Assembly: GCF_016907955.1 (NCBI RefSeq) | Contig: NZ_JAFBCX010000004.1 | Span: 434,001 to 498,000 of the forward strand | DNA length: 64,000 bases | Origin: Lentzea nigeriaca | GTDB taxonomy: Bacteria > Actinomycetota > Actinomycetes > Mycobacteriales > Pseudonocardiaceae | Direction of reading: 5' to 3' | Shown: positions 33,251 to 42,600 of the stretch, piece after piece | Numbering within the stretch: position 1 is the first letter of the stretch | Layout of the letters: each line of letters starts with the position of its first letter | Notes under the pieces: model-generated | The model's database searches: none | What the model saw: the letters and a program-made list of their open reading frames with translations, nothing else | Told to the model about the DNA's origin: nothing | Made by a program: the position numbers and the translations under genes

Positions 33251-33257
33251 GGTCCGA

Positions 33258-34511
33258 TCAACCACGGCGGTAGACCACACCATCGGCGGCCGGCATCCGC
33301 AACCGCTGCGACGCCACGGCCAGCACGGCCAGCGTCACCATGTGCGGCGCGTAGGCCACGAACTCGCTCGGAATCTCGTCGAGGCTGATGTACAGCAGGT
33401 AGAGCACCACGGCCACGACGATCGCGGCGGCGGCCGAGAACCACCTGCGCCGGATCAGCTGCCAGACCACGATCACGCCGAGCAGCAGCACCACACCGTA
33501 GACCAGCGCGAGCACCGTCTCGCCGCCGGAACGCAGCTGCAGGCCGTCGGCGTAACCGAACAGCGCCGCGCCACCGAGGAGTCCGCCGGGACGCCAGTTT
33601 CCGAAGATCATGGCGGCGAGGCCGATGAAGCCGCGACCGCCGGTCTGACCCTCCAGATAGGACAGCTGGCCGGCGTTCAGCACCAGGGCCGCGCCACCGA
33701 GGCCCGCGAGGGCGCCGGAGACGATCACGGCGACGTACTTGTGGAAGTACACCTTCACGCCGAGGGAGTCCGCCGCGTGCGGGTTCTCGCCGACCGAGCG
33801 CAGGCGCAGGCCGAACCTGGTGCGCCACAACAGGTAGTACGAGAGCGGCACGAGCAGGATCGTCAGCATCGTCAGCGGCGAGACACCGGTGACGAGGCCG
33901 CGCAGGATGCCGGCGACGTCCGAGATGATCAGGCGCTGACCCTGCTCCAGCTCACCGAGCCAGTCGGCGAGACCCGCTGCCGAGTACGTCTCGAACGGCT
34001 GGACCGGCGGCGACTGACGCGGGTTGTGCGACAGCGGCTGGAAGATCAGCGTCGACAGGTACTTCGTCAGACCGGCGCCGAGCAGGTTGATCGCCACACC
34101 GGAGACGATGTGGTTGACGCCGAACGACACGGTGGCGATCGCGTGCAGCAGACCGCCCAGCGCACCGAACACGACGGCCGCGATGACGGCGGCCCACGGG
34201 CCCCACTGGTAGCCGGCCCACGCCGCACCCCAGGTACCCATGATCATCATGCCTTCGAGGCCGATGTTGACCACGCCGGCGCGCTCCGACCACAGTCCGC
34301 CGAGACCGGCGAGCAGGATCGGCAGCGCCAGCCGGACGGCGGTCTGGGTCGTGCCCGACGACGTCAGCTGCAGGAAACCGGTCTGGTACGAGGTGACCGA
34401 CAGCAGCACGATCGCGCCGGCGACACCGAGCACTCCGACGGCCCAGCCGGGCACCTTGCGCTTGCGAGGCGCAGCCGGGACGTGGGGCTTCTCCTCCAAC
34501 GTCGTGATCAC
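33258..34511 (-). CDS. Nucleoside ABC transporter permease 2
   Basis: A 417-aa permease of the BPD_transp_2 family, related to YufQ/NupQ of nucleoside importers. About ten membrane helices are apparent, with GLGGLWSERAGVVNIGLEGMM near residue 70 and the cytoplasmic RSVGENPHAADSLGV coupling motif. It starts with GTG, sharing GTGA with permease 1. It pairs with permease 1 to form the channel fed by the BmpA-like lipoprotein. Confidence 0.93.
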   Translation of the reverse strand: MITTLEEKPHVPAAPRKRKVPGWAVGVLGVAGAIVLLSVTSYQTGFLQLTSSGTTQTAVRLALPILLAGLGGLWSERAGVVNIGLEGMMIMGTWGAAWAGYQWGPWAAVIAAVVFGALGGLLHAIATVSFGVNHIVSGVAINLLGAGLTKYLSTLIFQPLSHNPRQSPPVQPFETYSAAGLADWLGELEQGQRLIISDVAGILRGLVTGVSPLTMLTILLVPLSYYLLWRTRFGLRLRSVGENPHAADSLGVKVYFHKYVAVIVSGALAGLGGAALVLNAGQLSYLEGQTGGRGFIGLAAMIFGNWRPGGLLGGAALFGYADGLQLRSGGETVLALVYGVVLLLGVIVVWQLIRRRWFSAAAAIVVAVVLYLLYISLDEIPSEFVAYAPHMVTLAVLAVASQRLRMPAADGVVYRRG

Positions 34512-35581
34512 GCGGCACCTCCGACAGTTCCGAGCTCACGGCCGACGCGACGCTGCTCGGCGGCGAGCTCGACGCGGCGCACCACCTCGTACGCGACGAC
34601 GACCGACAGGACGATCGAGCCCTGCATGATGGTGACGATCTCCCTCGGCACACCGACGTTGTCGAGCGCGAGACCCGACTTGTCCAGGAACGCCCACAGC
34701 AGCGCGCCGAACGCGATGCCGCCGGGGTGGTTGCGACCCAGCAGCGCGATCGCGATGCCGGAGAAACCGACGCCCGCGCTGAAGTTCAGGCTGAACGTGT
34801 GGTCGCGGCCGAGCATCTCCGGCAGGCCGATCAGGCCCGCGATGGCGCCCGAGAGCAGCATCGAGACCAGGACCATCTTCTTGGCGTTGACGCCACCGGC
34901 CGACGCGGCGGTCGACGACTCGCCGGACGCCCGCAGCTCGAAGCCGAACCGGGTGCGGTTCATCATGATCCAGTAGCCGATGCCGAGCGCGACGGCCACG
35001 AACAGGAAGCCGAACATCGTGCCAGAGCCGCCGAACGAGATGCCGGGCATCCAGCCGCTCTCCGGGATCTCCGGCGTGCGGATGTTGTTGCCCCGCAGCT
35101 CACCGAAGACGTCGCGGCGGATCAGGTAGGCCGAGAAGCCGATCGCGAGACCGTTCATCATGATCGTCGAGATGACCTCGTTGACGCCTCGGGTCACCTT
35201 GAGGATCGCGGGAATCGCGGCCCAGGCCGCACCCGCCAAGGCACCCACGATGATGATCACCAGCGTGTGGACGCCCGGCGGCAGCGCGATCGAGCCGCCG
35301 ACGACCGCGGCGACCACGGCCGCGACGCGGTACTGGCCCTCGACACCGATGTTGAACAGGTTCATCTGGAACCCGATCGCCACCGCGAGCGCCGCGATGT
35401 AGTAGATGCCCGATGAGTTGATGATGTCGACGAGCGTCGTGCCCTTGCCGACCTGCGTCACCATCGCACCGAACGCCCTGAGCGGGTTCGCGCCCGAGAT
35501 CACGAGCGCCACACCGCAGAGCAGCATCGAGAAGACGATCGCCAACGCGGGCGGCAGGAGTTTGCCGCGCAGGTTTCCCAT
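34508..35581 (-). CDS. Nucleoside ABC transporter permease 1
   Basis: A 357-aa BPD_transp_2 permease (YufP/NupP type) with about ten helices, the FNIGVEGQYRVAA motif and the LRASGESSTAASAGGV coupling loop. Its ATG overlaps the ATPase stop (TGATG) and its stop overlaps permease 2 (GTGA), so the four transport genes are a tight translational unit. The substrate is inferred from the adjacent cdd and deoA genes. Confidence 0.93.
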   Translation of the reverse strand: MGNLRGKLLPPALAIVFSMLLCGVALVISGANPLRAFGAMVTQVGKGTTLVDIINSSGIYYIAALAVAIGFQMNLFNIGVEGQYRVAAVVAAVVGGSIALPPGVHTLVIIIVGALAGAAWAAIPAILKVTRGVNEVISTIMMNGLAIGFSAYLIRRDVFGELRGNNIRTPEIPESGWMPGISFGGSGTMFGFLFVAVALGIGYWIMMNRTRFGFELRASGESSTAASAGGVNAKKMVLVSMLLSGAIAGLIGLPEMLGRDHTFSLNFSAGVGFSGIAIALLGRNHPGGIAFGALLWAFLDKSGLALDNVGVPREIVTIMQGSIVLSVVVAYEVVRRVELAAEQRRVGRELGTVGGAA

Positions 35582-37161
35582 CAGTTCTCGCCTTCCTCAA
35601 CCACCGCGGTCTCTTGCACCGCGGCGCTCGTGCTGCCCGCACCCGTCATGGCACTGCCGAGGTCCTCGGGCGTGACGGTGTTCGGGTCGGCGTCGGCCAC
35701 GAGGCGGCCGCGCAGCATGACCTTGATCGTGTCCGACAGGCCGATCAGCTCGTCCAGGTCGGCGGACACCAGCAGCACGGCGAGGCCGGCGGCACGGGCG
35801 CGCTTGATCTCGTCCCAGATCAACGCCTGCGCGCCGACGTCGACGCCTCGGGTCGGGTGCGACGCGATGAGCAGCACCGGGTTGCCGGACAGTTCCCGTC
35901 CGACGACGAGCTTCTGCTGGTTGCCACCGGAGAGCGCGGCCGCCGGCACGTCGATGCCCGGCGTGCGGACGTCGAACTCGCTGACGATCCGCTCGGTGTC
36001 CCGCTTGGCCCCGTCGGGGTCGAGCCAGATGCCGTTGGCCGTGGGCTTGCGGGTCTGGTAGCCGAGAATCCGGTTGTACCAGAGGGGTTGTGTGAGCAGC
36101 AGGCCGTGGCGGTGGCGGTCCTCCGGCACGTAGCCGATGCCCGCCTCACGCCGGGCAAGCGTGCCCAGCTTGGTGAGGTCCTTGTCCTGCAACGTGATCG
36201 TGCCGCTGCCGGCCTTGCGCATGCCCATGATCGTCTCGACGAGCTCGGTCTGGCCGTTGCCCTCGACACCGGCGATGCCGACGACCTCGCCGGACCGGAC
36301 CACCAGGTCCACGTCGTCGAGGATCGGCCGCGAGCCGTCCGGCGTCATCAGCTTCAGGCCCTTGACGTCCAGCACGACCTTGTCGGTGACGGTGGACTCG
36401 CGGGTCTCCGGGCTGGGCAGCTCGCTGCCGACCATCATCTCGGCGAGCTGGCGCGACGAGACGGTCTTCGGGTCCGCGCTGCCCACGGTCGTGCCGCGGC
36501 GGATCACCGTGACCGAGTCCGCGATCGCGCGGACCTCGTCGAGCTTGTGCGAGATGAACAGGAACGTGTAGCCCTGCTGCTGCATGCCGCGGACGGTGTC
36601 GAAGAGCTCGTTGACCTCCTGCGGCACGAGCACGGCGGTCGGCTCGTCCAGGATGATCACCTTGGCGCCGCGGTAGAGCACCTTGAGGATCTCGACGCGC
36701 TGCCGGTCGGCGACACCGAGCTGCTCGACGAGCACGCCGGGGTCGACGTTGAGCCCGGTACTGCCCGAGAGCTCGATGATGCGCTTGCGGGCCTTCTGGC
36801 CGATGCCGTGCAGCGCCTCGGCGCCCAGGACCACGTTCTCCTGGACGGTGAGGTTGTCGGCGAGCATGAAGTGCTGGTGCACCATGCCGATACCGGCCTT
36901 GATGGCGTCCGACGGCGTGCGGAACCGCACCTGCTCGCCGTTCACCTCGATGGTGCCCTCGTCCGCGGCCTGCATGCCGTAGAGGATCTTCATCAGGGTG
37001 GACTTGCCCGCGCCGTTCTCACCGCACAGGGCATGTACCTCGCCGCGGCGGACGGTCAGGTGGACGTCGCTGTTGGCGACGACACCGGGGAATCGCTTGG
37101 TGATGCCGGTGAGCACCACCGCGGGTGGATCGTCCGTCCGTACGGACGTGGAACTGCTCAT
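35581..37161 (-). CDS. Nucleoside ABC transporter ATPase (two ABC domains)
   Basis: A 526-aa fused ATPase of the RbsA/MglA/NupO type. The first domain has an intact Walker A (GENGAGKST) and Walker B (VIILDEPTAVL) but a degenerate signature (LGVADRQRVEI). The second has a degenerate Walker A (GVEGNGQTEL) and an intact signature (LSGGNQQKLVVGREL). This split is normal for sugar and nucleoside importers. It is cotranscribed with the lipoprotein gene upstream, across a hairpin that may lower its expression relative to the binding protein. Confidence 0.94.
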   Translation of the reverse strand: MSSSTSVRTDDPPAVVLTGITKRFPGVVANSDVHLTVRRGEVHALCGENGAGKSTLMKILYGMQAADEGTIEVNGEQVRFRTPSDAIKAGIGMVHQHFMLADNLTVQENVVLGAEALHGIGQKARKRIIELSGSTGLNVDPGVLVEQLGVADRQRVEILKVLYRGAKVIILDEPTAVLVPQEVNELFDTVRGMQQQGYTFLFISHKLDEVRAIADSVTVIRRGTTVGSADPKTVSSRQLAEMMVGSELPSPETRESTVTDKVVLDVKGLKLMTPDGSRPILDDVDLVVRSGEVVGIAGVEGNGQTELVETIMGMRKAGSGTITLQDKDLTKLGTLARREAGIGYVPEDRHRHGLLLTQPLWYNRILGYQTRKPTANGIWLDPDGAKRDTERIVSEFDVRTPGIDVPAAALSGGNQQKLVVGRELSGNPVLLIASHPTRGVDVGAQALIWDEIKRARAAGLAVLLVSADLDELIGLSDTIKVMLRGRLVADADPNTVTPEDLGSAMTGAGSTSAAVQETAVVEEGEN

Positions 37162-37188
37162 CGTCGAGGCTCCTCATACGACGCACCA

Positions 37189-37218
37189 GGCCCTGTGAGG
37201 GCAGATCCTCACAGGGCC
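37189..37218 (-). terminator. 12-bp hairpin between lipoprotein and ATPase genes
   Basis: The arms 37189-37200 and 37207-37218 are perfect complements with a 6-nt loop and no T-run. It sits in the 80-bp gap inside the operon. It is likely a partial terminator or a 3'-end stabiliser that gives more binding protein than transporter. Confidence 0.65.
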
Positions 37219-37241
37219 CGGCGTGTGCTTTGGCTAGCGGA

Positions 37242-38387
37242 CTACGGCTTGTCCGCGACCTTGATCTTGCCCTCGATGATCTGGGCCTTGTAGCCCTCGA
37301 GGATGCCCTGCAGCTTCGCGTCGATCTTGCCACCCGAGGTGGCATAGCCGACACCGTTCACCTTCAGGTCGAAGACCTTCGGCAGCGACGCGAGGTCGTT
37401 CTTCGCGGCCGCGCGGATGAAGTCGTACACCGCGACGTCGACGCGCTTGAGCATCGAGGAGGCGATGACCTCCTTGGTGTCCGCGACGGTCGCCTGGTTG
37501 TACTGGTCGGAGTCGACACCGATCGCCAGCACGCCGGCCTGCTTGGCCGCCGAGAAGATGCCCTTACCGGAGGCACCCGCGGCCTGGTAGATCACGTCGG
37601 CACCCTTGTCGATCTGACCCTTCGCGGCTTCCTGGCCCTTCGGCGCGTCCTGGAAGCCCGTGAAGTCACCAGCCGGGGTGATGTACTTCTTCTCGATCTG
37701 GATCTTCGGCGCGGCGGCCTTTGCGCCCTGGACGTAGCCCGCCTCGAACTTCTGGATCAGCGGGATCTCGACACCGCCGACGAAGCCCACGTGGCACTTC
37801 TTGCTCTGGTACGCGGCGATGACACCGGCCAGGAAGGAACCTTCGTGCTCGGCGAACGTCAGCGGCGTGACGTTGGCCGCGCCCTCGACGGCAGCGTCGA
37901 TCAGACCGAACTTGACGTTCGGGAACTGGGCGGCGACGAGCTTCATCGACTCGGCGTAGGCGAAGCCGACACCGATGACCGGGTTGTAGCCCTCGGTGGC
38001 GAGCTGGCGCAGACGGGTCTGCTTGGAGGCCTCGTCCTCGCTCGGCGCGGCGGAGAGCTCCTTGGTGTTCTCCTTCTTGATGCCGAAGTCGGTGAGGGCC
38101 TTGTCCAGACCGGCGGCGGCGGAGTCGTTGAACGACGCGTCGCCACGGCCACCGATGTCGTAGGCCAGACCGACCTTCAGTGCGCTTCCGTCCACCTTCT
38201 CACCGGCGGCGCTGCTGGTGTTCGAGGTGGCAGGCGCTGCGGGAGGCGTGGCGAACTCGCAGGCGGCACCACTGCCGGTGTTCGAGTTGTTGCTACCGCC
38301 ACCCGAGTCCTTCGCGCAGGCGGCCATAGTCATCACGCTGGTGAGCGCGATCGCGGCGACCGCGACGCCACGCATACGACGACGCAC
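37242..38387 (-). CDS. BmpA-family nucleoside-binding lipoprotein
   Basis: A 381-aa substrate-binding protein. The signal peptide ends in the lipobox MAAC (Cys about residue 23), followed by a Ser/Gly-rich linker and the Bmp/Med domain (KVGLAYDIGGRGDASFNDSA, VGFVGGVEIPLIQKFEAGYV). PnrA/BmpA proteins bind purine and other nucleosides. GTG 38387 is chosen because GGAGGAG lies 7 nt upstream; the frame opens to 38483. It is the first gene of the operon. Confidence 0.93.
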   Translation of the reverse strand: MRRRMRGVAVAAIALTSVMTMAACAKDSGGGSNNSNTGSGAACEFATPPAAPATSNTSSAAGEKVDGSALKVGLAYDIGGRGDASFNDSAAAGLDKALTDFGIKKENTKELSAAPSEDEASKQTRLRQLATEGYNPVIGVGFAYAESMKLVAAQFPNVKFGLIDAAVEGAANVTPLTFAEHEGSFLAGVIAAYQSKKCHVGFVGGVEIPLIQKFEAGYVQGAKAAAPKIQIEKKYITPAGDFTGFQDAPKGQEAAKGQIDKGADVIYQAAGASGKGIFSAAKQAGVLAIGVDSDQYNQATVADTKEVIASSMLKRVDVAVYDFIRAAAKNDLASLPKVFDLKVNGVGYATSGGKIDAKLQGILEGYKAQIIEGKIKVADKP

Positions 38388-38413
38388 GGCTCGTCTCCTC
38401 CCTGAGGTTCCTC

Positions 38414-38431
38414 CCCAACGACCCCGTTGGG
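38414..38431 (-). other. Leader hairpin of the nucleoside operon
   Basis: CCCAACG (38414-38420) and CGTTGGG (38425-38431) form a perfect 7-bp stem with a 4-nt loop, 27 bp upstream of the lipoprotein start. It may affect mRNA stability or act as an operator; no known riboswitch is recognised. Confidence 0.4.
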
Positions 38432-38809
38432 TTCTAGACGGCGCACCGTACCTCTTAGTAATCAACCCTGTTGCGTCGAGCACCTACAAAGACCCCTATC
38501 GGTTACTCATTCGACGCATTGGCCTACCTGTGGTGATCACTCGTGTTCGGCGCGTGGTGAAACATCCTCTTCGGCTGCTCCACCGCACTGATCGTCGTCC
38601 AAACGGCCCAATTCCGCGCGCTGGACCCAGCGCTCCAATGCCGACGACATCCCCGCCACCGGGCCTCCCGGCGGGAGATTCCTCCCCATGTGAGACAGGA
38701 TGCGGCATCGACTACCTCGGCGTTCGGCGTTCGGGGAGGTTTCTCGGCGCGACGATGAACCGTTCGCGGACGCGTCGTCGTGTAGGGGGTGGCAAGTGCC
38801 CTTGCCGAC

Positions 38810-38847
38810 GACGGCGGCCGGACCAAGGCGGAGGTCCGGCCGCCGTC
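38810..38847. terminator. Hairpin 1 of three: 15-bp perfect stem
   Basis: The arms 38810-38824 and 38833-38847 are perfectly complementary around an 8-nt loop. It is the first of three back-to-back hairpins in the 660-bp gap between the nucleoside and sdh operons. There is no gene directly before it on the plus strand whose end it would mark. Confidence 0.7.
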
Positions 38848-38856
38848 CTCCGTTCC

Positions 38857-38887
38857 GGAGCGCACGCGGGGCCCCCGCGTGCGCTCC
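38857..38887. terminator. Hairpin 2 of three: 14-bp perfect stem
   Basis: GGAGCGCACGCGGG (38857-38870) is mirrored at 38874-38887 around a GCC loop. Its last base is shared with the next hairpin. Confidence 0.7.
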
Positions 38888-38917
38888 TGGAGTACGAAAG
38901 CTCCCCGCGTACTCCAG
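38887..38917. other. Hairpin 3 of three: 10-bp perfect stem
   Basis: CTGGAGTACG (38887-38896) and CGTACTCCAG (38908-38917) pair perfectly around an 11-nt loop. Together the three hairpins occupy 108 bp. The rest of 38432-39031 has only short overlapping frames without family features. Confidence 0.6.
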
Positions 38918-39031
38918 CGATGTGGCGTGGGCCGCATTTCAGGATCGATAAAGACCGCTTGGCCGATCGACAGCGTGTCTCATCGATCACAGAGCGGGTG
39001 CGCCTGCTGGGTCGGGTCCGACGTGCGGGAC

Positions 39032-39037
39032 TAGGAT
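39032..39037 (+). promoter_or_regulatory. -10 box of the sdh operon
   Basis: TAGGAT lies 9 nt before an ATG at 39047 that opens a 19-codon leader peptide. Transcription would begin almost at that ATG. Confidence 0.5.
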
Positions 39038-39046
39038 TTTCCGGTC

Positions 39047-39106
39047 ATGGTCGGCCTGAACTGTTCACCGACCACCACCACTGACGTTGGAGGCCTCGGC
39101 GCATGA
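39047..39106 (+). CDS. sdh leader peptide (upstream ORF)
   Basis: A 19-aa frame (MVGLNCSPTTTTDVGGLGA) begins 9 nt after a -10 box, and its stop overlaps the sdhC start as ATGA. The sdhC Shine-Dalgarno sequence GGAGG (39089-39093) lies inside it. Translation of the leader would therefore open or couple the sdhC start. It contains one Cys and four consecutive Thr codons, which might make it sensitive to charged tRNA levels. No homologue is known to me. Confidence 0.5.
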   Translation: MVGLNCSPTTTTDVGGLGA

Positions 39107-39525
39107 CCAGCGCAGGCGCACCCGAGCGTTCGGGCACCACCCGAGGGGGTGGGACGCTCTACCGCGGTGATCTGGGCATGTGGTCCTGGGTCGCCCACCG
39201 GATCACCGGTGTCCTCACGTTCTTCTTCCTCTTCACCCACGTGCTCGACACCGCACTGGTGCGGGTGTCACCGAACGCGTACGACGCGGTGATCGAGACC
39301 TACAAGAACCCGGTCGTGAACCTCTTCGAGGTCGGCCTCGTCGGCGCGGTGCTCTACCACGCGCTCAACGGCATCCGGGTCATGCTGGTCGACTTCTGGG
39401 AGAAGGGCGCCAAGTACCAGCGGGTCATGCTCTGGACCGTGCTGGCCGTCTGGGTCGTCGTGATGATCCCCGGCTTCTACTTCATGATGGAGCGCACGAT
39501 CTCCGAGCTGGTTGGGGGTCACTGA
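39103..39525 (+). CDS. sdhC: Succinate dehydrogenase cytochrome b subunit
   Basis: A 140-aa membrane anchor of complex II. Three helices are visible (about 28-50, 75-97, 107-128). The SxxHRxTG motif WSWVAHRITG (near 30) and the HVLDTAL and YHALNG histidines are the haem and quinone-site features of SdhC. First gene of sdhCDAB, with its start inside the stop of the leader peptide. Confidence 0.95.
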   Translation: MTSAGAPERSGTTRGGGTLYRGDLGMWSWVAHRITGVLTFFFLFTHVLDTALVRVSPNAYDAVIETYKNPVVNLFEVGLVGAVLYHALNGIRVMLVDFWEKGAKYQRVMLWTVLAVWVVVMIPGFYFMMERTISELVGGH

Positions 39526-39527
39526 CC

Positions 39528-39935
39528 ATGTCTCTCGCACTCGACAAGCCCCGCCAGCCGCGCCGCCCCGCGGCCCGTCGCAGCAACGGTGAGCTCTACA
39601 GCTGGCTGTTCATGCGCCTGTCCGGCCTGCTGCTCGTGGTCCTGGTCCTGGGCCACCTGTTCATCATGAACATCCTCGACGGTGGCGTCCACAAGATCAA
39701 CTTCGGTTTCGTCGCCGGCCGCTGGGCCTCCCCGTTCTGGCAGTTCTGGGACCTCGCGATGCTGTGGCTCGCGCAGATCCACGGCGGCAACGGCGTGCGG
39801 ACGGTCATCAACGACTACGCCCGCAAGGACTCCACCCGGTTCTGGTTGAAGATGCTGCTCTACGTCTCGATGGTGCTGATCGTCTCGCTCGGCACGTTCG
39901 TGATCTTCACCTTCGACCCGAACATCTCGAACTGA
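39528..39935 (+). CDS. sdhD: Succinate dehydrogenase membrane anchor subunit
   Basis: A 135-aa partner of SdhC with three helices and the haem-region sequence LGHLFIMNI. HGGNGVRTVINDY is a conserved loop before the last helix. It starts 2 nt after the sdhC stop behind GGGGGT. Together with SdhC it carries electrons to menaquinone. Confidence 0.93.
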   Translation: MSLALDKPRQPRRPAARRSNGELYSWLFMRLSGLLLVVLVLGHLFIMNILDGGVHKINFGFVAGRWASPFWQFWDLAMLWLAQIHGGNGVRTVINDYARKDSTRFWLKMLLYVSMVLIVSLGTFVIFTFDPNISN

Positions 39936-39957
39936 CCCGCGCGGGGAGCCCACCACA

Positions 39958-41711
<1,754 letters not shown>

Positions 41712-41712
<1 letters not shown>

Positions 41713-42494
41713 TGACCGCCACCGCTGAAACCACCACTGGCTCGCGCGGTTCCCAGCCGCCGGTTCCGGACGGCGCTGTCACGGTCACCGTCAAGATCCG
41801 CCGGTTCAACCCGGAGTTCGACGACGAGCCGCGCTGGGACTCGTTCGACATCCCGGCTCTGCCGTCGGACCGCGTGCTCAACCTCCTCCACTACATCAAG
41901 TGGTACGTGGACGGCACGCTGACGTTCCGCCGGTCCTGCGCCCACGGCATCTGCGGCTCGGACGCGATGCGCATCAACGGCGTGAACCGCCTGGCGTGCA
42001 AGGTGCTGCTGAAGGACCTGCTGGAGAAGGGTTCGAAGCAGACCACGATCACCATCGAGCCCATCAAGGGCCTGCCGGTGAACAAGGACCTGCTCGTCGA
42101 CATGGAGCCCTTCTTCGAGGCGTTCCGTGCCGTCAAGCCGTACCTCGTGACCTACGGCAACGAGCCGACGCGCGAGCGGATCCAGTCCGTCGCCGACCGC
42201 GAGCGCTTCGACGACACGACGAAGTGCATCCTGTGCGCCTGCTGCACCACGTCGTGCCCGGTGTACTGGACCGAGGGCTCGTACTTCGGCCCCGCTGCGA
42301 TCGTCAACGCGCACCGGTTCATCTTCGACTCGCGTGACGAGGGCGCTGAGGAGCGGCTCGACATCCTCAACGACATCGATGGCGTGTGGCGGTGCCGGAC
42401 CACGTTCAACTGCACCGACGCCTGCCCGCGTGGCATCCAGGTCACCAAGGCGATTCAGGAAGTGAAGCGCGCGCTGCTGTTCAAGCGCGTCTGA
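41712..42494 (+). CDS. sdhB: Succinate dehydrogenase iron-sulfur subunit
   Basis: A 260-aa electron-transfer subunit. The [2Fe-2S] ligands are Cys76, Cys81, Asp84 and Cys96 (SCAHGICGSDAM), with Asp in the third position as in E. coli SdhB. The C-terminal domain has CILCACCTTSCP and CTDACPRGI for the [4Fe-4S] and [3Fe-4S] clusters. Last gene of the operon, followed by a strong hairpin. Confidence 0.97.
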
Positions 42495-42511
42495 GTTCTC
42501 GTTTTCCGCGG

Positions 42512-42541
42512 CGCCGCGTTCCCTTCCGGGGACGCGGCGCT
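42512..42541 (+). terminator. Terminator of the sdh operon
   Basis: GCGCCGCGTTCCC (42512-42524) pairs with GGGGACGCGGCGC (42529-42541), 13 bp with one G-U pair and a 4-nt loop, 17 bp after the sdhB stop. Confidence 0.8.
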
Positions 42542-42600
42542 TCGCTTCGCGCGTGGTAAGTCTTTCCGGACGCGCATGACCGGACCACCGTGAGGCCACG

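Noticed and set aside
33342-34976. 544-codon plus-strand frame
   Set aside because: Antisense of the two permease genes; no domain and atypical composition.
35614-37293. 559-codon plus-strand frame
   Set aside because: Antisense of the double-ABC ATPase; low-complexity Val/Leu/Asp/Arg product.
38789-39034. 81-codon plus-strand frame in the pre-sdh gap
   Set aside because: Overlaps the three hairpins, is Arg/Pro-rich and has no ribosome binding site.
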